Of a DNA stretch of 49,984 nt, positions 42,811 to 49,984 are shown in pieces. Within the stretch, counting starts at the first letter, position 1; each line of letters begins with the position of its first letter. The stretch covers positions 1-49,984 of the forward strand of contig JBNKVM010000006.1 of NCBI GenBank assembly GCA_050299175.1. Reading direction: 5' to 3'. Under the pieces are notes generated by a model. The model was not told the DNA's origin, did no database searches, and was given only the letters and a program-made list of their open reading frames with translations. Source of the stretch: JAPHTQ01 sp050299175. GTDB taxonomy: Bacteria > Pseudomonadota > Gammaproteobacteria > Thiohalomonadales > Thiohalomonadaceae. The position numbers and the translations under genes were made by a program.

Positions 42811-43755
42811 ATGATTATGCGCTTGAGGGCCTTGTCCGCACTGCTGTTTGCCGGAATTCTTGTCGCCGGTTGTACCCAGGCAGTCAAACCCCCGGTACCG
42901 TCAAAGGCTGTGCCGAAGCGCGTCGTTGTGCAAAAACCCCGTGTGGTTATTCTGGTCAGTCACGATATTCCCGCCTATACCGAAGTTGCGCGACGCCTGA
43001 AACAGCGTCTGGGGGAGCGTGCCAGCGTCTATAATTTGCAGGAAGTGAGAGAGGGGGAGTACCACGCCGGGGACGATCCGTTGCAGCTGGTCAGTATCGG
43101 CCTGGATGCAGCACGTATCACCGAGCATCTGGAGCATCAGCAGGTATTCTGCCAGGTCTTTAACTACAGCAAGCGCTTAACCGGTCCACACAGCAAGGGT
43201 GTCTCAATGATTCCTGGGATCAACAAGACATTTGCCTCCTGGAAGGCGATCTCACCTGCGCTGCGGGATGTCGCCGTGATCAGCGGGCCGGGACAGGATG
43301 CATTACTCCAGCCTGCAGTCCAGGCAGCCGAAGAATACGGTATTACCTTGCACAGAGTTACGGTCAGGAACGACAAGGAGTATCAGTACAGTTACAAACG
43401 AATGGCGAACAATGTTCAGGGTTACTGGTTGATTCCTGACAATCGCGTGCTGAGTGTTGAGACTCTGCGCGATGTGATGAACTTCAGCGTACGGAACGGC
43501 AAACAGGTTGTGGTGTTCAATGATGAGCTACTCAGTCTGGGTGGTCTGCTGAGTGTCAGCAGCGATTACGATGACATCGTCGACAAAGTCATATTGCGCC
43601 TTGAACAGGCTGTAGGTCACGATGAAATACCTGGCCTGGAACTACTGCCACTGGATGAAGCTGTATTGAACATTAACGCAATGATGGCAAAGCGACTCAA
43701 TCTTACTATCCCACCAGAGTACAGGGAGTATGCCAATGTCAAGGCAAGCCCCTGA
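42811..43755 (+). CDS. Lipoprotein of the ABC substrate-binding type (PF04392-like)
   Basis: A 314-residue periplasmic lipoprotein. The signal MIMRLRALSALLFAGILVAGC ends at the lipidated Cys21 with a VAGC lipobox. The rest has the two-lobe pattern of ABC_sub_bind proteins, seen in VVILVSHDIPAYTEVARRLKQRL, LQLVSIGLDAARI and GYWLIPDNRVLSVETLRDVM. No permease or ATPase gene is near, so it is unlikely to be a transporter part. It overlaps the next gene (43736) by 20 nt. This suggests that it serves as a ligand sensor for that GGDEF-EAL protein. The start could also be ATG 42781 or 42817, none with a strong ribosome site. Confidence 0.82.
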   Translation: MIMRLRALSALLFAGILVAGCTQAVKPPVPSKAVPKRVVVQKPRVVILVSHDIPAYTEVARRLKQRLGERASVYNLQEVREGEYHAGDDPLQLVSIGLDAARITEHLEHQQVFCQVFNYSKRLTGPHSKGVSMIPGINKTFASWKAISPALRDVAVISGPGQDALLQPAVQAAEEYGITLHRVTVRNDKEYQYSYKRMANNVQGYWLIPDNRVLSVETLRDVMNFSVRNGKQVVVFNDELLSLGGLLSVSSDYDDIVDKVILRLEQAVGHDEIPGLELLPLDEAVLNINAMMAKRLNLTIPPEYREYANVKASP

Positions 43756-45961
43756 CAGCGGAGAGCAGAGCGTCGCGAAAGAAAAATTCAAGCAGTATTG
43801 CGACGTCTGCAGCAAGTGGTTTACTCGACAAAAAGAGTTTTTTGCTGCTCTGAGCGGTCGCGGTTCGCTGAGTCTTGCCAACCGTATCCTGCTGTTACAG
43901 TTTGGCTGGACTCTGGTGGTTTTCGGCATTCTGATCGTTTCTCTCTGGTACGCCAGTAGTGTGGTAATAGAAAACAGCCTGCGCAGTCAGGGCGAAAGCT
44001 GGCTGGCCAAGCTGGATGAAATCGGTACCCCTTTCTACGCTTCCGATAAACCCGGTGACACAGAACGCCTGGACAAGGATCTGGAGAAATTTCCCGAAAT
44101 CGCACAAGTCGTTTATTACAGTGCGGACGGAGGCAAGGAACTGGCCCGGTATAAGAAAAAAAATCTACCGCTTTCTGCGCTTCCCCCACTTTCAACAGAA
44201 CAGCTCACGGCACTCAGCAATAATCTCAGTGGAGAGATACCGATACTGTTCGAGAAAGGCCGCAATCGACTGTTCCGCTTTACTTCACCGATCACGATAA
44301 AATCGATCCCCACCGACGGCATGCTTGAATTCAGCCTCGATGAAAATTCCAAGGAAAGAGTCAAGGTGATCGGCTTTGTCAGTGTATTGCTCGATTACAG
44401 TCCTTTCTACTCGGATCTAAACCATACCTTGCGCAATGTCAGTATCGTCATTGCCATCCTGCTGGTTCTTGTCGGGATTATCGGGCGATTTCTGGTACGT
44501 TGGTCGTTACGATTGCTAACCCAGTTTGAAGAACCATTGAATCGTCTGGCGCGGGGTGAAACAGACGTGCAGGTGGAAAGCCGTGGTGATCAGGAAATAG
44601 CTAAAATCGGTAAGGCATTGAATACCACGATTACGGCATTACGTGAGCGGGACGAAACCCTGCGTCGTATGGCTAATCAAGACCCGATGACTGGCTTGAT
44701 GAATCGTAATCACTTCGTTGAGGTACTGGAACAGGAAATTAAACGTTTACAGGTTGAGGATGGAACCAGTGCCCTGTTTTTCATCGATCTGGATCGCTTC
44801 AAGTTTGTTAACGATACCTATGGTCATGATGCGGGTGACCGTTTGCTGGTACAGATATCGAATATGCTTAGCAATCGTATGCGCAAGCAAGATTGTGTTG
44901 CCCGTTACGGCGGCGATGAATTTACCGCGTTGGTTGTCAATGTGAGCCAAGCGAAGGTCGGTGAAATTGCCCAGTCGTTGCTCGACCTGATGAATAATTA
45001 CCGTTTCCAATATAAAGGGGAAATGCTGAAAATTCACTTCAGCATCGGTATCGCCATTATCGACAATAGTGAAACCTGCGTAGCCGATTACCTGAAACGT
45101 GCTGACAAGGCGGTGCATCAGGCTAAGCAGGATGGGCGTAATCGATACCATGTCTATGTGCAGAAAGACAAGCTGGGTGGACATGAACATGGTTCCTGGC
45201 ATACCCAGTTGGCAGAGAGTATTGCTGCGGAAAAAATTGCTCTGCACTACCAGAAAGTGCAGAAACTAAAACGTGGAGATAATCGACAGTTCTACGAGGC
45301 GCTGGTCAGGTTGCAGGACAAGAACGATGAATTAGTATTTCCCAGTGCCTTTTTCAATTCAGCGGAACGTTACGATATGATGGTGGCAATCGATCGCCTG
45401 GTGATAAAAAAGGCAATCCATGAACTTACCCATGTGGGTAATGAAACTTGCTATCTATCGATCAACCTCTCCGAACAGATACTTAAAGACGAAGGATTTA
45501 TTCGTTATCTTGATGAGTTGGTTGCCGATAGCGATATAGACACTCAACGCATTATTTTTGAGATCAACGAGCGGATGGCCGTCTACAATGCCGAGCAGTT
45601 TAAGCCTGTTTTCGAAGCATTGACGGATATGGGATTTGGACTTGCGATAGATGACTACGGTTCAGGTTATGCCTCATTCCAGTATCTAAAGCATAGCCAG
45701 GTTCAGTGGTTAAAACTGGATAGCTCATTGATTGAAGGTCTGTGTCATGACCCGGTTGACCAGATCACTGTCAAGGCCATTGCCCAGACTGCTGCCAAAC
45801 TCGGTATGGAAACCGTGGCCAAATTTGTGCCGGATCAGGAAACGGTGGATTTACTTAAAAAGCTCGGTGTCACCTACGCGCAGGGTAACTATCTGGCTGA
45901 ACCTGCGCCGCATTTTTGTGGAGTAAAGCCTCGTACCACCACTAAGCGGAAAAGAGCCTGA
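43736..45961 (+). CDS. GGDEF-EAL membrane protein with periplasmic sensor and HAMP-like region
   Basis: A 741-residue protein. Two membrane segments (about 48-73 and 237-258) flank a periplasmic domain of about 160 residues, and a HAMP-like helix pair follows (255-303). The GGDEF domain is intact: GGDEF at 392-396 and I-site RKQD (383-386). The EAL domain keeps YEALVRL (EAL at 521-523), the FEINE segment (608-612; usually E.TE) and DDYGSGYASF (639 on). However, the usual AEGVE motif reads AKFVP (695-699), losing both acidic residues, so phosphodiesterase activity is doubtful. The start is ATG 43736, with GGGAG seven bases upstream. ATG 43730 is only one base from that site. It overlaps the lipoprotein gene. 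Confidence 0.9.
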   Translation: MSRQAPDSGEQSVAKEKFKQYCDVCSKWFTRQKEFFAALSGRGSLSLANRILLLQFGWTLVVFGILIVSLWYASSVVIENSLRSQGESWLAKLDEIGTPFYASDKPGDTERLDKDLEKFPEIAQVVYYSADGGKELARYKKKNLPLSALPPLSTEQLTALSNNLSGEIPILFEKGRNRLFRFTSPITIKSIPTDGMLEFSLDENSKERVKVIGFVSVLLDYSPFYSDLNHTLRNVSIVIAILLVLVGIIGRFLVRWSLRLLTQFEEPLNRLARGETDVQVESRGDQEIAKIGKALNTTITALRERDETLRRMANQDPMTGLMNRNHFVEVLEQEIKRLQVEDGTSALFFIDLDRFKFVNDTYGHDAGDRLLVQISNMLSNRMRKQDCVARYGGDEFTALVVNVSQAKVGEIAQSLLDLMNNYRFQYKGEMLKIHFSIGIAIIDNSETCVADYLKRADKAVHQAKQDGRNRYHVYVQKDKLGGHEHGSWHTQLAESIAAEKIALHYQKVQKLKRGDNRQFYEALVRLQDKNDELVFPSAFFNSAERYDMMVAIDRLVIKKAIHELTHVGNETCYLSINLSEQILKDEGFIRYLDELVADSDIDTQRIIFEINERMAVYNAEQFKPVFEALTDMGFGLAIDDYGSGYASFQYLKHSQVQWLKLDSSLIEGLCHDPVDQITVKAIAQTAAKLGMETVAKFVPDQETVDLLKKLGVTYAQGNYLAEPAPHFCGVKPRTTTKRKRA

Positions 45962-45983
45962 GAACGACTTCGGATAGATTGTC

Positions 45984-46832
45984 CTAGTCGGTATCCGCCT
46001 GTCTGCGCATCTCTCCTTTTAACTGGTCATAGCCTTTGTAATGCCAAAGGCGCACCTTTTGGTAATTATTGGCACGCCACAGTTCATCGTCGCGCAGGAT
46101 GTTGCAGGCCTGTTGCTGAAATTTTTGATTGACTGTGTCGTCGCTGATGTAATCGCTGCCACCAAAGCAGCAGGTTTCGTAGAGCGTGGTTACGTCGGGA
46201 TGAATGTAGCTATGACTGTGTCCCAGCCAGTGAACCATTTCATGAAACAGTAGGGCCGACATGTTTTTGTAACGATGGCTGCTATCCATCTGCAATGGAT
46301 TACCCGTCAGGTGCTCGGTTATCTGGTTATCGTCAAGCTTGAAGAAGTGACGGTAGGTTTCAACGCTATAGCGTCGACTGAGCAAGCCGCCCATGCGATA
46401 GACATCCAGTATGACAGCCGGATGCTCCACCTTCCGCAGTATTGTTGACAGTCCGTCCGATTTGGGTAGTGGGTTTTTCTGGGTCGCCACGGCGTCGGCA
46501 TACATTTCATCTTCAACGCAGAGAAATGTTTTTGTCTCAACGCTCTCGAGTAATGCCTGTAATTTGCGTCCCTGTGCTTCGTGATAGGGGTGAAGTTTGC
46601 CCATCGGACCATTTCCCGCCAGGCACTGCAGCCCCTGATTGACGGCACGGCGAAGATCGTTTTTAAAGTGGAAAAGCGCCTGTTCGGCTGTTTGTTGTTC
46701 CCCATGCGGATAGCCCCGGCAATTTTGCACTTTGAGCGTGGCATCAAGACGTGACATGTCGAGGGCATACGCCATTTCTGCAAGAGACAGCATACTCAAC
46801 GCGATAATGAGGTGTGATGACCATCGGCGCAC
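45984..46832 (-). CDS. Exported protein with HExxHxxGxxH zinc motif
   Basis: A 282-residue protein. A signal peptide (MRRWSSHLIIALSMLSLAEMAYA) is followed by a soluble domain with six cysteines (38, 70, 105, 221, 222, 243), fitting disulfide bonds in the periplasm. At 197-207 the sequence is HEMVHWLGHSH, giving His197, Glu198, His201, Gly204 and His207, the zinc motif of metzincin-like metalloproteases. No Met-turn is visible after it. The region after the motif reads TTLYETCCFGGSDYI. I do not recognise a named family. It is probably a secreted or periplasmic zinc metallopeptidase. It converges on the GGDEF-EAL gene with a 22-nt gap and stands alone on its strand. Confidence 0.78.
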   Translation of the reverse strand: MRRWSSHLIIALSMLSLAEMAYALDMSRLDATLKVQNCRGYPHGEQQTAEQALFHFKNDLRRAVNQGLQCLAGNGPMGKLHPYHEAQGRKLQALLESVETKTFLCVEDEMYADAVATQKNPLPKSDGLSTILRKVEHPAVILDVYRMGGLLSRRYSVETYRHFFKLDDNQITEHLTGNPLQMDSSHRYKNMSALLFHEMVHWLGHSHSYIHPDVTTLYETCCFGGSDYISDDTVNQKFQQQACNILRDDELWRANNYQKVRLWHYKGYDQLKGEMRRQADTD

Positions 46833-46924
46833 CGCTATCCCTCCCGCTCGGGTTTGTCACATAACTTTAAGGATAGAAAAAAAGGGAAGGAATTAAAGGT
46901 CTGACTGATGCCGGATGCAATGGT

Positions 46925-47749
46925 TTACAAATAATCTGACCAGTCTTTCTCGGTTTCACCGAATACCAGAAAGTGAGGATTGAGCAGTGACTTGCGGGTG
47001 TTGTAACGCAGTGGCTGCATATCTGTAGTGGTGATTTTTCCACCGGCCTCTTCGACAATACATTGTGCCGCGGCAGTATCCCATTCAGAAGTCGGGCCGA
47101 GACGGGCGTAGAGATCCGCCTTGCCTTCGGCGACCATGCAGGATTTAAGCGCGCTACCCAGGCGCACGACTTCGTACTCGGGGAGTTGCGCCAACAGTTT
47201 TTGCAGCGATTTACTCACATCGGTAGCGGAACCACAAACGACGGTTGCTTTACCACCATCCCAATGGCGCACATGGATGCGTTTCGGGTTTCCCGTCGCG
47301 CTACGCTTGTAGGCGCCCTGACCGCGGCAGGCGTAGTAGTAGGCGCCGAGCACCGGCGCATAGATAATACCCAGTACGGGTTCATTGTTTTCGATCAACG
47401 CAACGTTGACGGAAAATTCGCCGCTACGGCGAATAAATTCCTGAGTGCCGTCGAGCGGGTCGACCAGCCAGTAACGTTTCCACTCACTACGTTCTTTAAA
47501 AGATACCTTGGCCGATTCTTCCGTCAGCACAGGTAGGTTGGGGGTGATTTCCTGCAGTCCGTTTTCGATGATCTCGTGGGCCGCCAGATCGGCTTCGGTG
47601 AGCGGGGTGTTATCTTCCTTGTTCTCTACCTGAAAGCCGCTTTCGTAAATTTCGAGTATCGCGCGCCCGGCAGAGATGACGATCTCCAGCGCCGGGGTCA
47701 GCAGCAGGCAGGGATCGCAGTTGCGAGCATCATTACATTTATCAAACAT
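46925..47749 (-). CDS. cysQ: 3'(2'),5'-bisphosphate nucleotidase
   Basis: A 274-residue Mg-dependent phosphatase of the inositol monophosphatase fold. CysQ removes the 3'-phosphate from PAP, a by-product of sulfate assimilation. The metal sites are seen in the EES segment (LPVLTEESAKV), VDPLDGTQEFI and SEWDTAAAQCIVEEAGG. The N-terminal 14 residues (MFDKCNDARNCDPC) contain three Cys and precede the usual start of the fold. The ATG lies 1 nt after the nudE stop, so the two are cotranscribed. The order nudE-cysQ on one strand with yrfG divergent is common in gammaproteobacteria. Confidence 0.93.
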   Translation of the reverse strand: MFDKCNDARNCDPCLLLTPALEIVISAGRAILEIYESGFQVENKEDNTPLTEADLAAHEIIENGLQEITPNLPVLTEESAKVSFKERSEWKRYWLVDPLDGTQEFIRRSGEFSVNVALIENNEPVLGIIYAPVLGAYYYACRGQGAYKRSATGNPKRIHVRHWDGGKATVVCGSATDVSKSLQKLLAQLPEYEVVRLGSALKSCMVAEGKADLYARLGPTSEWDTAAAQCIVEEAGGKITTTDMQPLRYNTRKSLLNPHFLVFGETEKDWSDYL

Positions 47750-47750
47750 T

Positions 47751-48299
47751 TCAGGACCTGTTCCCGAGATACTCGCGGGTCATATAGAGGGCGGCAATAC
47801 TGCGTGCCTCGGTGCAGTCTTCTCGCTGCGTTAATTGCGGCAACTCGCTTAGTTTCCAGGGGACCACCTCGATCGGCTCGGGTTCGTCACCCTCGGCGGT
47901 ACAGGGATAGAGATCGCGGGCCAGTACCACATGGGTAAAGTAGCCGACATAGCCGGGCGCCACACTGACCGAGGTGAGATGGTGCAGGTCATTGGCGGCA
48001 TAGCCGACCTCTTCCATGATTTCACGGTTGGCGGCTGCCAGTAACTCCTCGCCTTTTTCGATGCGTCCCTTGGGCAGGGCCAGCTCATAGCGGTCGATTC
48101 CAGCGGCGTACTCGCGAATCAGCAATACCGTGTCATCGTCCAGCATCGGTACGATCAATACCGAACCCTGTGGCGAACCGAGTAGCCGTTCATACTGGGT
48201 CTCGACGCCGTTGGCGAAACGCAGATCCAGCTGTTCGACGTGAAATATCCGGGTTTTGACCAGAATTTCCCGTTTAAGGATGGTCGGTTTGTCTCGCAT
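47751..48299 (-). CDS. nudE: ADP compounds hydrolase NudE (Nudix)
   Basis: A 182-residue Nudix enzyme that hydrolyses ADP-ribose, NADH and diadenosine polyphosphates. The Nudix box starts at GRIEKGEELLAAAN and ends REIMEEVGY, matching G-x5-E-x7-RE-x2-EE-xG. The segment EGDEPEPIEVVPW near the C-terminus is a mark of NudE. The start was set at ATG 48299. The open frame also allows a GTG at 48308, adding MRT. It lies directly before cysQ and is divergent from yrfG. Confidence 0.93.
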   Translation of the reverse strand: MRDKPTILKREILVKTRIFHVEQLDLRFANGVETQYERLLGSPQGSVLIVPMLDDDTVLLIREYAAGIDRYELALPKGRIEKGEELLAAANREIMEEVGYAANDLHHLTSVSVAPGYVGYFTHVVLARDLYPCTAEGDEPEPIEVVPWKLSELPQLTQREDCTEARSIAALYMTREYLGNRS

Positions 48300-48410
48300 G
48301 GTTCTCACTACTTACCGGGTCAGGGGGCATCATACCCCGAAGCCGCGGCGTTGGCACAACTCCCCGGCGGGACGGTAGAATGCCCGGCAGCGATGACGAG
48401 GAATACAAGT

Positions 48411-49061
48411 ATGGTGGATTGGCAGCAAATCGATACGGTGTTACTGGATATGGACGGCACCCTGCTCGATCTCCATTTCGACACCTATTTCTGGCTGGAG
48501 CATGTACCGCAGCGCTTTAGCGAAAAGCACGGACTGGCGTTGGACGAGGTCAAAAATGACCTGCACGCCCGTTATCGCGCCATGATGGGCACGATCGACT
48601 GGTACAGCATCGATTACTGGACCGATGAACTGGGCCTTGATATTGCCCTGCTCAAGGAGGAGGTGGACCACCTGATTGCCGTACACCCCTACGTCACCGA
48701 TTTCCTCGATGCGGTCCGCGCCGCGGGCAAGCGGGTGCTGTTGGTGACCAATGCCCACTTCAAGAGCCTGGAACTGAAGATGCAGAAGACCCAGTTGGGC
48801 GGTCACTTCGATCACCTGGTGGTTTCCCATGACTTCGGCATGGCCAAGGAGGAGCACGGTTTCTGGGAAAGGTTGCAGGAAGTGGAGCAGTTCGACCCGC
48901 AACGCACGTTGCTGGTCGACGATAGCCTGCCGGTACTGCGCTCGGCGAAGGATTACGGGATTCGCTGGCTGCTCGCAGTCTACGAACCCGATACCCAGTC
49001 CCCGCGTAGGGATGTGGAAGAGTTCGATGCCATCGAAAGCTTCCGCGATATCATGCCCTGA
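48411..49061 (+). CDS. yrfG: GMP/IMP nucleotidase YrfG (HAD family)
   Basis: A 216-residue HAD-superfamily phosphatase. Motif I is LLDMDGTLLDL, motif II is LLVTNAH, the Lys motif lies near KSLELKMQ, and motif IV is LLVDDSLPVL. The segments LDLHFDTYFWLEHVPQRFSEKHG and HDFGMAKEEHGFWERLQEVE match YrfG. It dephosphorylates purine nucleotides. The start is ATG 48411, with GAGGA eight bases upstream. A frame from 48240 is only a shadow of nudE. It is followed after 11 nt by repeat copy 4. Confidence 0.93.
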   Translation: MVDWQQIDTVLLDMDGTLLDLHFDTYFWLEHVPQRFSEKHGLALDEVKNDLHARYRAMMGTIDWYSIDYWTDELGLDIALLKEEVDHLIAVHPYVTDFLDAVRAAGKRVLLVTNAHFKSLELKMQKTQLGGHFDHLVVSHDFGMAKEEHGFWERLQEVEQFDPQRTLLVDDSLPVLRSAKDYGIRWLLAVYEPDTQSPRRDVEEFDAIESFRDIMP

Positions 49062-49072
49062 GTGAATAGCCG

Positions 49073-49240
49073 AGAACCTATCTCAAAGTTAGCGAGCGCA
49101 GGCAAGACAAGGTGCCCCGTAGGAAATACCCTTGGGGTGCAAAAATGGACAAAAAATCGCAGTTCACATGGAGTAAATGAGCATTTTTGGTCCATTTTTA
49201 ACACCGTGTCAGCAAGCGCAGAAATTTTGAGATAGCGTCT
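49073..49240. repeat. Dispersed intergenic repeat, copy 4 (168 bp)
   Basis: The ends are inverted repeats, AGAACCTATCTCAAA and TTTGAGATAGCGTCT. In reverse orientation it aligns with copy 1 over nearly its full length but contains an extra 28-bp block (CACCCCAAGGGTATTTCC, then TACGGGGCACC) also found in copies 2 and 3. It lies between yrfG and the truncated hydrolase gene. Confidence 0.85.
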
Positions 49241-49422
49241 AGAAAGCTGGCACAAAAACCTACCTGACAAAACATAGTCAATTATTGGGGGCGGTGACGA
49301 AAGAGAATCGTTATAACTACCAGTTGACGTCGCCCCCTTGAAGCTGTCCCCTTTATTGAGAAGGGGCTGTGATGGCAATTGATGGCGGTCTCTGAACAAG
49401 ACAGGTGTTGTGCTTCCTATGC
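49241..49422. other. Non-coding stretch with inverted repeats
   Basis: This 182-bp gap lies after repeat copy 4 and before the stop of the partial hydrolase gene. It contains GGGGGCG...CGCCCCC arms about 40 bp apart (near 49289-49338) and a short hairpin CCCCTT-TATTGAG-AAGGGG (near 49349-49367). I see no gene in it. It could be the remains of another repeat or of an insertion. Confidence 0.4.
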
Positions 49423-49984
49423 TTATACCTGTGTGGAGCCGGTGCCGGGGGAAACAGTAATTTCCGCCGGTACGCTACCCTCTCTCAGCCAGTGTACAGT
49501 CAATGGCCAAATTTCAGCGGCCGCTGCGCGCGACAGTATCAGGCGCGAGTGGCTATAGTCTTCCCGAAAGCCCCTGTCCCTGCTGCAGTGCACCCAGTAA
49601 CTGTCCGATGGAGAAAAGGCATTAAAGAAATCACCGCAGCCAGCCCTGGGGGCGATATAACGATCCCCTTCCGCACTCAAAAACAGGATGGGCAATGTAA
49701 TATCCTTCATCGCCGATCGGTAGTCTATGCCATCTCGCCCTGTGAACGTTTCCCGGATATTCCAGTCGAACCATTGTTTCATGGTAAAAAAGCTTTCGTC
49801 ATGCGGGCCGATGCCGAGCAGCTTGCCCGGCACCCGCTCCAGAAAACGACTCATCGCGCTGAATGCGCGCAGCTTGAACCGGCGCATAGGTGTTACTGCG
49901 GCGCCAAACGCCTGACAGTTGAACAAAACCAGTCGTTTCAATCGCTGTTTGTAGTGAGGAAAATGGATCAGGCATTGCACAAGG
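49423..49984 (-). CDS. Alpha/beta hydrolase, partial (5' end outside window)
   Basis: An open frame on the minus strand runs from the window edge to a TAA at 49423-49425 and gives the C-terminal 186 or so residues. LPILFLSAEGDRYIAPRAGCGDFF holds the usual acid residue (Asp of GDRYI), and YSHSRLILSRAAAAEIWPLTVHWL holds the likely catalytic His (SHSRL), as in alpha/beta hydrolases. The nucleophile elbow lies outside the window. The apparent start LVQCLIHFPHY is internal. The substrate cannot be told. Similar proteins are lipases, esterases or haloalkane-dehalogenase-like enzymes. Confidence 0.75.
   Translation of the reverse strand, partial: LVQCLIHFPHYKQRLKRLVLFNCQAFGAAVTPMRRFKLRAFSAMSRFLERVPGKLLGIGPHDESFFTMKQWFDWNIRETFTGRDGIDYRSAMKDITLPILFLSAEGDRYIAPRAGCGDFFNAFSPSDSYWVHCSRDRGFREDYSHSRLILSRAAAAEIWPLTVHWLREGSVPAEITVSPGTGSTQV

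Noticed and set aside
43736..45961. Calling the GGDEF-EAL protein an active phosphodiesterase or a LapD-type receptor
   Set aside because: The EAL motif is present but AEGVE is changed to AKFVP, and the GGDEF domain is intact, unlike LapD. Neither call is safe from sequence alone.
46212..46242. Calling the HExxHxxGxxH protein a true metzincin
   Set aside because: The zinc motif matches, but there is no visible Met-turn methionine and the length is not typical, so only a general metallopeptidase-like call was kept.
48980..49399. Minus-strand frame of 139 residues across repeat copy 4
   Set aside because: It runs through the end of yrfG, the repeat and the gap. It has no ribosome site or known domain.
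1..49984. CRISPR arrays, tRNA or rRNA genes, prophage and transposase genes
   Set aside because: None was seen. The only repeated sequence is the four-copy intergenic family, which is not spaced as an array.

Overview
The window is a stretch of ordinary, gene-dense chromosome from a gammaproteobacterium. Three things point there: the order rhlB / trxA / rho, the block pilMNOPQ-aroK-aroB followed by a DamX-like gene, and the nudE-cysQ / yrfG cluster, all familiar in that class. A lauroyl-type lipid A acyltransferase and an outer-membrane secretin show a Gram-negative envelope. A free-living or symbiotic gammaproteobacterium outside the enterics (Chromatiales-like) fits best, but the genus cannot be fixed by reading alone. 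No rRNA, tRNA, CRISPR array, prophage or transposase gene was seen.

Layout. 1-5.6 kb: a truncated membrane protein, a small Gln/Asn-rich protein, mutM, and a four-gene minus-strand operon (ATPase, permease, GldG-like protein, DUF4340 protein) resembling the gliding-type ABC export system. 5.6-10.7 kb: a stand-alone HyuA-type hydantoinase, a truncated globin, a fructosamine-kinase-like protein, an LpxL-like acyltransferase and a cysteine-cluster protein. 10.7-19 kb: rhlB, trxA, rho, glgP, rpmE, an exported thermonuclease and a short malic enzyme. 19-22.4 kb: a conserved unknown and mrcA (PBP1A). 22.5-33 kb: the type IV pilus assembly operon pilMNOPQ with a clear sigma70-type promoter, then aroK, aroB, a dGTPase, a tiny WGR-domain protein and a large DamX-like protein with AAA, TIG-like and two SPOR domains. 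33-40.4 kb: gltB, gltD (glutamate synthase) and hemE. 40.4-46 kb: a c-di-GMP region, with a membrane diguanylate cyclase and, divergent from it, a response regulator with a dead GGDEF domain, a lipoprotein of the substrate-binding type and a GGDEF-EAL membrane protein. 46-50 kb: an exported HExxHxxGxxH protein, cysQ, nudE, yrfG and a truncated alpha/beta hydrolase.

Functional links. PilM-N-O-P-Q build the inner-membrane platform and outer-membrane pore for type IV pili. PBP1A and the SPOR/DamX-like protein act on the peptidoglycan and division site. AroK/AroB feed chorismate, GltBD assimilates ammonia and HemE makes tetrapyrrole. The c-di-GMP genes probably tune surface behaviour, possibly including the pili.

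The most unusual features are: (i) a family of four 140-168 bp intergenic repeats with terminal inverted repeats, near 5.6, 7.9, 19.0 and 49.1 kb; (ii) the three-gene c-di-GMP module with one dead and one partly degenerate catalytic domain; (iii) an abrupt drop in GC across pilN-pilQ; (iv) the DamX-like fusion protein preceded by an overlapping WGR gene; (v) an exported protein with a metzincin-like zinc motif but no visible Met-turn; (vi) a terminator hairpin lying inside the signal-peptide codons of the thermonuclease gene.
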